From: Diploptera punctata
Taxonomy: Eukaryota > Arthropoda > Insecta > Blattodea > Blaberidae
NCBI GenBank assembly: GCA_030220185.1
Contig: JASPKZ010007525.1
Coordinates: 248,001-312,000, forward strand
Length of the DNA stretch: 64,000 nucleotides
Reading direction: 5' to 3'
Shown: one piece after another, positions 46,555 to 55,639 of the stretch
Position numbering within the stretch: the stretch's first letter is position 1
How the letters are laid out: every line of letters begins with the position of its first letter
The notes under the pieces: generated by a model
What the model was told of the DNA's origin: nothing
Seen by the model: the letters and a program-made list of their open reading frames with translations, nothing else
Database searches by the model: none
Program-made: the position numbers and the translations under genes

Positions 46555-46945
46555 TCTATCTATAATGGTGGAGCCCATTGTTGCGCCACAGCCTCTCCTT
46601 TGTAAGGACTTACTAGACCAAGTTAATTTTTAGTTACCTTATTTGCAATGTCATAAATGTCATGCAGTCACCGAGTCAATGAGACATCTAACAGACAACT
46701 AAGGTATTATTAGTACGTTGAGGTTGGTAAATTTTGCTTAGAGGCCTCTTTATTTAGGCTTAAGGATCTCTTACGAGCCTGAAAATCTTCAGACTTGGGA
46801 CCCACGGCTTAAAGTCCCTCCCTGAGAAGTTGTTTCTTGGATTTTTCTGCCCTAAAAAATCCATCGACCCCAGCCAGATTTGAATTCATGACCCTCGGAA
46901 GTAGAGGCAAGGAGCGTAACCATCAGTCCACCGTGCCTCACATCT
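46555..46945 (-). mobile_element. tRNA-derived SINE, family D
   Basis: The right end, read on the minus strand, has a tRNA-like head (GGCACGGTGGACTGATGGTT) and a GAATTCAAATCTGG B box. The body includes GTAAGAGATCCTTAAGCC and CTAAGCAAAATTTACC. A copy lies at 51490-51895. Confidence 0.7.
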
Positions 46946-47074
46946 TACCTCATATGAGGTGTATATTTCTACCTCACTATCTTGTTAATTTCTAATATTT
47001 GCCTATTAATACAAATAATGATTTGATTTATGGTGAAATTAAATGTTTCTTACCTCTCCTCATATAAATTTTCT

Positions 47075-47121
47075 AAGTTGATCGCGATTTCGAGACTATA
47101 ATTGTCTCATCATCAGAACTT
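47075..47121 (-). ncRNA. hammerhead-ribozyme-like motif, dNK-sense strand
   Basis: Mirror of the plus-strand motif: CUGAUGA at 47116-47110, stem II GAGAC/GUCUC, loop AAUUAUA, GAAA, stem III AUCGCGAU, C17, and a perfect five-pair stem I AAGUU/AACUU. It is transcribed in the same sense as dNK. Confidence 0.65.
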
Positions 47122-47234
47122 TGTTGGCGACTGGTGTTTTGTCGATCAGAGAGGTTCGACCAGAGGTTCATCGGTCCACCAACAGAGGGAAGAAGAAGAG
47201 TTTCTTCCGATCGACAGGACACCAGTCGCCAACA

Positions 47235-47281
47235 AAGTTCTGATGATGAGACAGTTATAGTCTCGAAATCGCGATCAACTT
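47235..47281 (+). ncRNA. hammerhead-ribozyme-like motif (best copy)
   Basis: Stem I AAGUU (47235-47239) pairs with AACUU (47277-47281). CUGAUGA at 47240-47246; one extra U; stem II GAGAC/GUCUC with loop AGUUAUA; GAAA 47265-47268; stem III AUCGCGAU (47268-47275); C17 at 47276. All core positions needed for cleavage are present. The extra U after CUGANGA recurs in every subfamily here. Confidence 0.7.
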
Positions 47282-47423
47282 AGAAAATTTATATGAGGAG
47301 AGGTAAGAAACATTTAATTTCACCATAAATTAAACCTCATAGTGATTAATTCCTATAAAAATTAAATTATTTGATTATATAAATCAAATCTCAAAATATC
47401 CATTTCATGAAGCTTGTATCAAA

Positions 47424-47674
47424 TCAAACTCGTAAACTTGTTCCATCATGACCCAGTATGCGACCTTGATGTTTAACATAAAGCTGTTCAACTTCTTCAA
47501 TATCATTATCAACATTAATTTGAAGAACTGGGATAGATATGTTGGAATGAAACAACCACTTCTCATATGATTCATGTAGCTGCCTCAGATAGTCAAGAGA
47601 AACTGTAGATTCTTCTGAGCGGTTTCGTTTCTTTATCCTCTCATATACGACTTCAGGACTACTGCGAAGGTACA
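47424..47674 (-). CDS. dNK: deoxyribonucleoside kinase, last coding exon
   Basis: Minus-strand exon; acceptor TTTGTATTGACAG just above 47674. The first two bases complete the Val codon split from the previous exon. Reads VYLRSSPEVVYERIKKRNRS then EES: the 'YL.(T/S)SPE..YERI..R.R.EE' LID region of the dNK/TK2 family, whose arginines contact the phosphates. Next comes YLRQLHESYEKWL, and a Cterm RILGHDGTSLRV. Stop at 47424-47426. The enzyme phosphorylates deoxynucleosides in nucleotide salvage (family knowledge). A PLE palindrome lies just downstream. Confidence 0.92.
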
Positions 47675-47944
47675 CTGTCAATACAAATAAAAATTCTAGA
47701 TCATTCAATAGTACCAAAACTCTAGAAAAAATTAATAAAATAAAAAAAAAACATTATTAAACAGTATAAACATGATCACAATAAATCATGTAACAAAAAA
47801 AATCTTTGAATTATTATATTGTCAGCACTGATTAATTTTCTTTATAAATATTAATACATTTACAAGGAGATTCTTAACCTTTATGGTCAAAATTATATAG
47901 ATGATAGAAAGCAGTAAACTGAACAGGGTACAATACCTCAATAT

Positions 47945-48440
47945 AGGACAAATATTAAATTAATATTGGGAAGCTAAAGCTATTATTATGATAGAAATAA
48001 GTAAATTAATAAACACAATTAAATTATTGTAAATCAATGGTAAAGAGAAAATTTTTTGCCTGAACCAGGAATCGAACCCTGAACCTTAAGCTTTTCTCTT
48101 TACCATTGATTTACAATAATTTAATTGTGTTTATTAATTTACTTATTTCTATCATAGTAATAGCTTTAGCTTCCCAATATTAATTTAATAAATAATGCTA
48201 TAGCTGTGTGGAGTCCCTTCATGTCTTCTTCAGGTAGAAGCCATTCATTGTGTATTTGTGAATGATGATTCATTGCAATTGAATGTGGGGCCAGTAGAGT
48301 AAAGGTAAAGGAAGGATTCTTGCTTGGATGGGAATGAAGCCTGGATTAGCTCAGTGGAAAAGCTAAAGGTTCGGGGTTCGATTCCCGGTTCAGGCAAAAA
48401 TTTTTCTCTTTACCATTGATTTACAATAATTTAATAGGAC
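47945..48440. mobile_element. tRNA-like inverted element (deletion relative of 21919-22920)
   Basis: Minus-strand tRNA-like arm (GAACCAGGAATCGAACCCTG, 48062) and plus-strand arm (GGGGTTCGATTCCCGGTTC, 48374), each next to AATGGTAAAGAGAAAA or its inverse. The interior GTGTGGAGTCCCTTCATGTC matches 22533. It lies in the first listed dNK intron. Confidence 0.65.
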
Positions 48441-48559
48441 AAATAGTTGTCTCTGGTTGGGAAATTGCAATATGTGCATTGTAAAGAAGGGCATTAGAAC
48501 AGTTGATATACAAACTTTAATGTTCAATGGACAACAGGTAGAGATGATAAAGTCATATG

Positions 48560-49330
48560 CATGAGCACTTCGGTTTCCCTGTACATGTACTACTATGGTT
48601 GTTATACTGCAATGTTTAACTATTTAACCACTGTATTCTTTTCTTTAATTTTCTTTTCAGAAAGTAGTTACAAAGGGAGTTTTGTTTATACAAAAACTAC
48701 AATGGAAACCGTGAATCCAGCAGTAGTAGTAAAAATATTGGCAGATTTCTTTGGCCTATCAGAGGCAACATAAAGCAAAGTTGATCTTATAAAATTTAAT
48801 CACATAAAGACGGAATTGTTTGAGGAGGACCTAATTGTGGAGGGGATGCATACACTCGTCCATGATGATTTATTATCATCTGACAGTGATGAGGACACAG
48901 TCAGCGACTTTGAAGATGACATCCCAACATATCAAGAGCAACAACTGCCACGTCACGAAAGCAGCAATTCCTCATATGCACCATCACCAAAGAGGACATG
49001 AACCAAATTTCAAGTAGGCTATGTGGCAGACATGTACAAAATTTTGACAAAGCAACCAAGGGCAAAAGATGGCAACACCGACCCTCCTCAACTGTGCCTT
49101 CCAGGATTGGCCATTGATTCGTCACCTTGAGTGCCCTTCACGACCATTATGACCCTAAAGGGGAAAATAAAGAACAAGACAGTATTTTAGAAAATTTGAA
49201 GAAGGTTTGAAGATGCCAGATGCTGTTCCTACAAAATCATTAAAACAACAGTTAAGAAGGGAATTGTTTGAATATTTCCTTCAAATGCATTCACAGCAAT
49301 TTGTGTAGTCGAGTTTCTATTTTAGTGATG
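48560..49330 (+). pseudogene. degraded ORF of unknown, probably transposon, origin
   Basis: Successive frames give TVNPAVVVKILADFFGLSEAT, an acidic stretch with SSDSDEDTVSDFEDDIPTY, then TKFQVGYVADMYKILTKQPR. Later comes DHYDPKGENKEQDSILENLK. Stops at about 48771 and 49000 and later frameshifts break it. I do not recognise the family. It sits in a dNK intron. Confidence 0.45.
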
Positions 49331-49379
49331 TTTTTATTATTAATTTCATACATCTCAGTGATGGATAAATCACATTAGA

Positions 49380-49565
49380 AGAGAAAAATTATACGCTCAG
49401 ACCAGGACTTGAACCCGGGACCCTTGGTTCTCTAGATCAAGTGCTCTACCATCTGAGCTACTTGCTCTGGTACTTGCTCAGGTAGCTCAGATGGTAGAGC
49501 ACTTGGTCTAGAGAACCAAGGGTCCTGGGTTCAAGTCCCGGTCTGAGCGTATAATTTTTCTCTTC
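49380..49565. mobile_element. Twin tRNA-like palindrome
   Basis: Minus-strand cassette 49394-49466 and plus-strand cassette 49478-49549 (AGGTAGCTCAGATGGTAGAG; GGGTTCAAGTCCCGGTC) face each other. They lie within GAAGAGAAAAATTATACGC and its mirror. The arms are almost identical, about 85 bp each. A smaller relative is at 54757-54893. Confidence 0.8.
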
Positions 49566-50199
49566 TAATATGTTCTATTTTAGTGTTGTTTAGTTTCATT
49601 TCTCATCCATTGCACCTAAAACTTGGTGATTCACTATTATTTCTTGTATACTTTCAAATGGCATCTCAGGCGTTGTTCATGTTACGACAACTGTTTGTAC
49701 CATTCCCTTGTGAGCAATCTGAGATAGGAGAACCAATGGTTAGAAATGGATAATTCATGTCATAAAATCTTGATGACAAACAGACCTCATCTGCAAAAAT
49801 GTATGCTTTAGGAAGATGGTAGTGTAATACAGCATTAATAAGAGCATACTCATTAATATTTCAAGCATGTAATTGAGAATTATACGTAATGTATCGAAAC
49901 TAGTCTCAAGAAATCTACAATTATGAGGTGAACTGTCAAGTCTAACTGAATTTATTAATTAATTAGATCATTGATTGAACTCTGGGTTCAAAATTACATG
50001 ACCCACAGTAGGTGATATGGGTGTAATTGCTGCTTCTTCAGTTATCTAGACAAATATCCTTCAAAAAATATATTTTCTCTAACAAGACGATTCAAAAAAC
50101 CAACTCATTAAAGTCTGACTGGCCAGAGTTTATGGTGTGAATGACCACTGTTCCATTATCACAAAATTACTCAGTTTACATTCTCCTACATTAAGTTTT
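49566..50199. other. no recognised feature
   Basis: Unassigned intronic DNA. Confidence 0.4.
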
Positions 50200-50330
50200 C
50201 ACTCTCATGTTGTGAAAACAGCTGAAGATGGGAATGATATATTTTCCGATACTGTAGTTCTGTGTTAAAAAAACATAGATGTATGAGGTATGAAGAATTC
50301 ACGATTCATTTGATTCTTGAAGAAATGTCT
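50200..50330 (+). mobile_element. PLE-derived single-arm element
   Basis: Carries the ribozyme-like motif below, then GATGTATGAGGTATGAAGAA. Shares the 3' side with 6290-6425 (AAAACATAGATGTATGAGGT). Confidence 0.6.
50215..50266 (+). ncRNA. hammerhead-ribozyme-like motif with altered GAAA
   Basis: CUGAAGA at 50222-50228; stem II GGAA/UUCC; then GAUA instead of GAAA (50248-50251). Stem III ACUGUAGU; U17 at 50259; stem I ACAG (50218-50221) with CUGU (50260-50263), plus two more pairs after a mismatch. The same GAUA is in the 6290 copy, so the change is shared. Likely inactive. Confidence 0.55.
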
Positions 50331-50567
50331 TTGTAGGAGGCATTTTCCATCAATAGAAGCTGTAGTGAAAGATGCGGAGATGTTTCTGAACAACCTAACA
50401 AAAAATAATTTTCAGTATGTCTTTGAAGAGATGCTGGGACAGATGCATTAAATCCAACAGGGTCAACTTTGAGAAAGGCCATGAAAAGCAAGAGGATGAG
50501 TGAATGTATGATCTAAAAAAGTTATCACCATTCTTTATTGAAACACATACTTCTTTATTGATCAAAC

Positions 50568-50571
<4 letters not shown>

Positions 50572-50603
<32 letters not shown>

Positions 50604-50851
50604 CGCTGTGGTCTCGAGGTAGCGTGCTGCCTTGTCACGCAGCAGGCCCGGGTTCAAACCCCGGTCGGGGCAGTTTTTCTGTAAGACAAACGTCAGGAAA
50701 ACTTTAAGGCCCAAATGGTCGTCATCATCATCATCCTTCAACGATGTGGAAAGCAACGGGAAGCTACCACACCTACAATTCCCTAGTAAAGTTGCAAAGT
50801 ATAGCATGAAAATGCAATGATTGCAGTGAAAGACCTGCCCTCGGGCAGGAT
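50572..50851 (+). mobile_element. (TA)n and SINE family A
   Basis: A TA run (50572-50601) abuts a SINE with head GCTGTGGTCTCGAGGTAGCG and GGGTTCAAACCCCGGTCGGG. The body is shortened (the GGTGAGGTTTTTATC part is missing), followed by the normal tail to about 50851. Confidence 0.8.
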
Positions 50852-50924
50852 ATAAGTTGTTTAATATGTCGAAGTTATAAATTAAATTTTAACATTCACA
50901 ATGATGGATAAATTATTAATTTGT

Positions 50925-51030
50925 AAAGAAAATATATGCCTGAACCAGGATTCAAACCTGAATCTCTGGCTTTGTATGCTAACGTGTTGTCTATTACACT
51001 AATCCAGGCTTCTGGTGCAAACGTCAATTT
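50925..51030 (-). repeat. tRNA-like repeat
   Basis: Minus-strand cassette with GGATTAGTGTAATAGACAAC and a GGTTTGAATCCTGGTTC T arm, next to AAAGAAAATATATGCCTG. Confidence 0.55.
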
Positions 51031-51489
51031 TCCTTTACTCATATACTATTTTCTTGTCTGTAGCATGTTTGAATTTGTTATTGGATGGTGCTAGTTCTAT
51101 TCTTATTATGATTCACAAGTTGCCCAGCAGATGTTGAGGATGAGAGAGGATTCCAGTATACTCGTTGCAGAAATATTGTACATCAGTTAGAAACTATCTT
51201 TATTTTACAAATGATAGTTCGTGTGATTTTTAATCCTGTATCATTACTTATTGTAGAAGCAAAAAATAATTAACTTTATATGTGTGAATAGCACAAATCT
51301 CACTGAGCAAATATTAACTTATGCATTAGACTATATGTTTCTTAATGCTTATGCAAGACAAATTCTCCATTAATTACAAATGCCTCCACATCAAAACTTA
51401 TATCAACCGAAAATCTTAAAACAATTTCATTAAAGTCATGTAAAATTTTGTTGAACTACAAGTAGTCCTAACTCCCTAAAAGTTATGTT

Positions 51490-51895
51490 ACATTAATGTG
51501 TGATTAATGGCATAGCCCATTGTTGAGTTATCGTCTCTCTTTTAATAGGAGTTTATAGACCAAGTTCATTTTAGTTACCTTATTTTCACAAAGATGTCAT
51601 GAGTGGCATGCGGTCAACACACTGACTCAATGAGACTCTAACAGGCAACTAAGGTATTACTAGGATGTTTGAGATCGGTAAATTTTGCTTAAAGACATCT
51701 TTGTTCAGGCTTAAGGATCTTTTACGAGCCTGCAAATCTTCAGATTCGGGACCCATGGCTTAAAGTCCCCCTCAGAGGACTTACTCCTTGGATTTTTCCA
51801 TCCTAAAAAAATCCATTGATTGTGGCCAGGTTTGAACCTGCGACCGTTGGGACCAGAGGCAAGGAGCATAATCACTAGTCCACTGCGGCCGACAT
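51490..51895 (-). mobile_element. tRNA-derived SINE, family D
   Basis: Minus-strand head GCCGCAGTGGACTAGTGATT with a GGTTCAAACCTGG B box. The body and 3' end match 46555-46945. It lies immediately beside the dNK exon at 51936. Confidence 0.7.
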
Positions 51896-51935
51896 GTTAC
51901 ATTAACAGCAACACAAAATTCAAAAGATTTCTTAC

Positions 51936-52054
51936 CTATTAAATCCAAATCAATATCAAAATTCTGCTCAATCCATTCATACCATTGGCAAAGAATAAGA
52001 TATTCTGGGTCTAAGAGTTGTCCTGCTTTGTGAGCCATTTCAATGAAGCAGAAT
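51936..52054 (-). CDS. dNK: deoxyribonucleoside kinase, middle exon
   Basis: 119-bp minus-strand exon: acceptor TTTTGTTACAG above 52054, donor GTAAGAA below 51936. The first base completes Arg begun in the previous exon. It reads FCFIEMAHKAGQLLDPEYLI then LCQWYEWIEQNFDIDLDLI and one base of the next Val. This fits the dNK segment following the ERS motif, with the W-Y pair in the helix before the LID strand. Phases match both neighbours exactly. Confidence 0.92.
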
Positions 52055-52313
52055 CTGTAACAAAAGTGTAAATGATTTTCAAACTCTAACAAAGAAACAC
52101 AAATAGGTAATTTGAATATTTTCTGTGAATTATCATCAGTGTGAATTCCTTCTTGTAGTATAATTTTATTTATTTTGTTTTCTAGATTGGCATTTAATTG
52201 AATTAATTATATGTAAAGGGGTTAAATGTTCTCAACTCCAGAATTTAAATATTTAATAAATTCAACAGTTTGCTGAAAATTAAATAAGCAATTACTGTTT
52301 ATATTTAATTTTA

Positions 52314-52540
52314 CGAATTGTTTATTTTTTATTATTTCACTCACCTCATACTTCATAATTCATAGCAGACCCTGGGTTTCTTCACATCTTTTGTGACATC
52401 TCAATGACAGCATTGAGAATGTCACAAAAGATGTGAAGAAACCCAGGGTCTGCTATGAATTATGAAGTATGAGGTGAGTGAAATAATAAAAAATAAACAA
52501 TATTAAAAAACCTCATAGTGTTATTTCCTATCTACATAAC
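52314..52540. mobile_element. PLE-derived palindrome (subfamily of the coding PLE)
   Basis: Arms of over 100 bp share the 3' end of the coding PLE at 61598-62945 (ATTCATAGCAGACC, ACTTCATAATTCATAG). Flanked by TTAATTTTA (52305-52313, 52541-52549). The right arm holds the U3-A8-type hammerhead-like motif; the right end has GTATGAGGTGAGTG and AACCTCATAGTG. Confidence 0.85.
52409..52454 (+). ncRNA. variant hammerhead-like motif (U3-A8)
   Basis: Stem I AGCA (52409-52412) with UGCU (52451-52454); core UUGAGAAU; stem II UCACA/UGUGA with loop AAAGA; GAAA 52438-52441; stem III ACCC(A)GGGU; C17 at 52450. Positions equivalent to C3 and G8 read U and A, which could still pair. Confidence 0.5.
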
Positions 52541-52674
52541 TTAATTTTAGGAAGTTACATTTTGAGGTTATTTTAATTATATTATTTTTGGTCTGGACAT
52601 CTTACCTCAATATTAATGTTGATTTGTTCTTGGACATGTTTCAAAACAATTCTGTTTTATCGTCAGTCTGGGAA

Positions 52675-52712
52675 AGCTGACGATAAAACAGAATTGTTTT
52701 GAAACATGTCCA
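52675..52712 (+). ncRNA. hammerhead-ribozyme-like motif
   Basis: CUGACGA at 52677-52683, stem II AAAACA/UGUUUU with loop GAAU, GAAA 52701-52704, stem III ACAUGU, C17 at 52710. Stem I beyond one G-C pair is not convincing. Identical motifs occur at about 4269, 44052 and 55524, and on the minus strand in the mirrored arms. Confidence 0.5.
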
Positions 52713-52779
52713 AGAACAAATCAACATTAATATTGAGGTAAGATGTCCAGACCAAAAATAATATAATTACTGTTTATAT

Positions 52780-53476
52780 AAACAAATCAGATATTATTTT
52801 TACATCTCACCTCATAAAACTCTGTGATTTTCACTGGACCTGTTTCTGTAGGCATCCCTTCCATCAATTCAGAAAGTGGCCTGGTCAAAATTATGGAGTT
52901 TTATGAGGTGAGATGTAAAAATAATATCAGATTCATTTATATAAATCGGAACTGCCCAAATTTATTTGTGTCGCGGGCCAATTTGAATAAACATGAAGGT
53001 TCCTATTATAGCTGTTGTGGATTATTATTATTATTTATTTAGCAGGTTTCACAATATCTTCCTGCACCCAACTAATCTACTGTCATTCCAATCCTTTTCT
53101 CTCATCATGGTCAAAATACTGCCAATCCACGTTATTTTGACCGTTCTCTTTTTCTTCAACCAAATGGTACCCATTATTGTATTATTCTTGAGGATCTGTC
53201 TTCTGTTATTCTTTTTACATGACCATATAATTTTATTATTATTATTATAAGTGTGTGTTGATTTTCAACTTCTCTTATTATGCTGTTATAACATATTAAA
53301 CAGTTCTTGTTCCATTACTGATAGACTAATAGTATAGGCCTATCCTTAGCATATTTAAATTATTAGAATGCTATAGGCCTACAAGGTAGAAAGTGGCAGA
53401 GGGCCGTATCCAGCCCACAGGCCGTAGTTTGGACAGCCCTGATATAAATTGTAAATTACCATACAGTGTTACTTCC
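52780..53476. mobile_element. PLE-derived palindrome split by a hAT insertion
   Basis: Arms TTTTTACATCTCACCTCATA and the inverse at about 52898-52920. The right outer end (TAAATTGTAAATTACC ... GTGTTACTTCCC) resumes after the hAT element, at about 53442-53476. The left outer end is not clear, perhaps because the neighbouring palindrome inserted there. Same subfamily as 601-715. Confidence 0.65.
52947..53441. mobile_element. hAT-type non-autonomous element
   Basis: An 8-bp duplication ATATAAAT flanks it (52939-52946; 53442-53449). The right end, inverted, is CAGGGCTGTCCAAACTACGG, a classic hAT terminus. The left end CGGAACTGCCCAAATTTA is a diverged partner with CGCGGGCCAATTT. No transposase. 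Confidence 0.8.
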
Positions 53477-53550
53477 CATTATAATTTTCATTGAAAAGCA
53501 ATAGGCCTACTAGTTTAAGGATATATTTAAATATGAAGCACTTAATCACC

Positions 53551-53829
53551 ATGGTACAACAGACCTAGAAAGCCCTTGGTTTACCAGCTGGCCTCACAAC
53601 CAAACGTGTTAACCACAGAGGTTGATGATCATCCATCCAGTATAAGGTGACATGTAGTCAGCATGTTGGGTACCCCGGCTGCTACAGCTGGTTTTCTCAA
53701 CCTGGAGCCACTACGTATTATACAGGTACCTATGCAAATTCCTAACGATGTTGGGTGGTCCCTTACTTGCTGAAATTCCATGAGAAAATGTCTTCTCCCG
53801 TGGGGATTTGAACAAGGTATCATGCCTTT
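53551..53829 (-). mobile_element. tRNA-derived SINE, family B
   Basis: Minus-strand order: GTTCAAATCCCCACGGG, ATTTTCTCATGGAATTTC, GGCTCCAGGTTGAGAAAACC, TGGTTAACACGTTTG. The tRNA head is decayed. Confidence 0.65.
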
Positions 53830-54149
53830 AACTGTTCAGATATGATGTGGGGCATATGAAGTAGGCTACTTAATGACCTAATAACCAATTAACAGATCTC
53901 AAAAACCTTTGAGATCACGGATGGTAGGAAGCATTCACAATTCTTAGCAAATGATTAAGTAAAGAAGGTATTATAACTATTCTTACGTTCCAGCCAAATT
54001 TATCTCCTGGAAAATTCTCAGTAAACAAGAGGTTAAGTGGGATTCAGTGCCAGGTTTACTGAAATGAAGAACATCTTGGAGAGCTGAAAACTGACTTAAT
54101 GGGCAGTAGCTAAACTATACGAGATTATGCTCTAGTAGAAGAAAATTAA

Positions 54150-54232
54150 CCCCTCCACTGCTCAGGTTTAAACTTGGGCTATTCAATCTTCAGTTTGAAA
54201 TCTTGCCACCTGAGCTACCTAGCCCACCTTAC
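54150..54232 (-). repeat. tRNA-like relic
   Basis: The minus strand has CTAGGTAGCTCAGGTGGCAA and AAGTTTAAACCTGAG, with a strongly decayed middle. Confidence 0.45.
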
Positions 54233-54477
54233 AGACCCAATAACACTAAAAAACTAAGATTTTTTTTTTTAACATACTTTCAATTTTGTATGTCTCTATA
54301 AAATCTTATTGCAAGGTTCTTCTTTTAAACCATAAGATATACTAAAGTGACAGTTACTACAAAATATCAAGAGAGAGGAGGAGAAAACAGATTACAAGTC
54401 AAACTAAATAAATAATTACCTTGAACTTTTATAGGAAAAAAATTACTATGAGGTTTAATTTAATCTTAAATAATTAC

Positions 54478-54656
54478 CTGTTATTTTGTAGTGATCTCTC
54501 AAATATGTGAACTTTTTTATCTGTTTTATGTGTCTGTATTTTTACACGTGTCAACTGAACATAATGCTGGAACATGTAATTATGTCTGTTCAGATCCTTA
54601 TATAGCATGTCCAATAAATTGTGGCCTCTCACATTGCACCATTCAGCAACAGGTTC
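54478..54656 (-). CDS. dNK: deoxyribonucleoside kinase, upstream exon
   Basis: 179-bp minus-strand exon; acceptor TTTATTTTATAATAG above 54656, donor GTAATT below 54478. Reads EPVAEWCNVRGHNLLDMLYK ... MFQHYVQLTRV ... KKVHIFERSLQNN. The initial Glu of 'EPV' matches the catalytic base and 'ERS' the nucleoside-binding arginine motif of dNK/TK2. With the two downstream exons it gives 182 residues of a family usually near 250. The P-loop (GNIGSGKT) exon is not visible up to 64000 and must lie upstream, beyond the window, or have escaped me. Confidence 0.92.
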
Positions 54657-54756
54657 CTATTATAAAATAAAATTTATTTATAGTCACTTTAAATGCAATG
54701 GTAACATGACTTTTTACCACTAGAAATGTGATCCTTAGGTACACATACAAACTCAT

Positions 54757-54893
54757 ATTTGAAGAGAAAAATTATACGCTCAGACCGGGACCCTTGGTTC
54801 TCTAGACCAAGTGCTCTACCACCAACAAGTCTAGAGAACCAAGGGTCCTGGGTTCAAGTCCCGGTCTGAGCGTATCATTTTTCTCTTCAAATA
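54757..54893. mobile_element. Twin tRNA-like palindrome, deleted
   Basis: GAAGAGAAAAATTATACGCT and TATCATTTTTCTCTTC ends, with partial minus and plus tRNA-like cassettes facing each other. Smaller version of 49380-49565. Confidence 0.7.
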
Positions 54894-54963
54894 TGATTTA
54901 TCCATCATTGAGATGTATGAAATTAATGATAAAAACATCCACAAATACAAACTACTAATTTGC

Positions 54964-55610
54964 TAAATATTTAATTTTAGGAAGAAGTTACATTTTGAGG
55001 TTATTTTAATTATATTATTTTTGGTCTGGACATCTTACCTCAATATTAATGTTGATTTGTTCTTGGACATGTTTCAAAACAATTCTGTTTTATCGTCAGC
55101 TTTCCCAGACTGGTTTTATTTATGTTACATTATGTTGCACCACCTGGATGTTGATGTCAGCTCCATCCTGTGGTTGGCCAAAGAACCTCCAAACAAGGCC
55201 ACCCTCCATCGGAATATCAAAATTCATAACTCTGTTTCTGTTCTTCTGAATATAATTTTTTTCCCAAATAGTCAGCTCTTTTGTATTTTCTAACTGTTTT
55301 AATAATTCAGTGTCTGAATTTATACAAAAGAGAAAATACAAAAGAGCTGACTATTTGGGAAAAAATTTATATTCAGAAGAACAGAAACAGAGTTATGAAT
55401 TTTGATATTCCGATGGAGGGTGACCTTGTTTGGAGGTTCTTTGGCCAACCACAGGTTGGAGCTGACATCGACATCCAGGTGGTGCAACATAATGCAACAT
55501 AAATAAAACCAGTCTGGGAAAGCTGACGATAAAACAGAATTGTTTTGAAACATGTCCAAGAACAAATCAACATTAATATTGAGGTAAGATGTCCAGACCA
55601 AAAATAATAT
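54964..55610. mobile_element. Twin PLE 3' ends (inverted)
   Basis: Bounded by the 14-bp duplication AACTACTAATTTGC (54950-54963; 55611-55624). Two arms of about 300 bp encode the GIY-YIG C-terminal tail in opposite directions (ELTIWEKIYIQKNRNRVMNF, GGLVWRFFGQP in one arm; GDLVWRFFGQP in the other). Each ends in the CTGACGAT ... GAAACATGTC ribozyme-like motif and ATTGAGGTAAGATG. The left end carries the closing hairpin TTTTGAGGT. Confidence 0.85.
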
Positions 55611-55639
55611 AACTACTAATTTGCATTTTTTTAAAGATG

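Larger units (their letters stand above)
47029..47365. mobile_element. PLE-derived palindrome with two ribozyme motifs, next to dNK
   Basis: Near-perfect arms of about 120 bp. Approximate flanking duplication AAT.ATTTGATT (47017-47028; 47366-47377). Each outward strand carries a hammerhead-like motif, then TATATGAGGAGAGGTAAGAA. The right end closes with AACCTCATAGTG. It lies 59 bp beyond the dNK stop codon, so it is probably inside that gene's 3' UTR. Confidence 0.8.
52305..52764. mobile_element. PLE-derived palindrome with nested palindrome
   Basis: Outer element bounded by the 15-bp duplication AATTACTGTTTATAT (52290-52304; 52765-52779). Its arms carry GGTCTGGACATCTTACCTCA and the inverse. 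A second PLE palindrome (52314-52540) is inserted nine bases into it, with TTAATTTTA duplicated. Confidence 0.85.
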
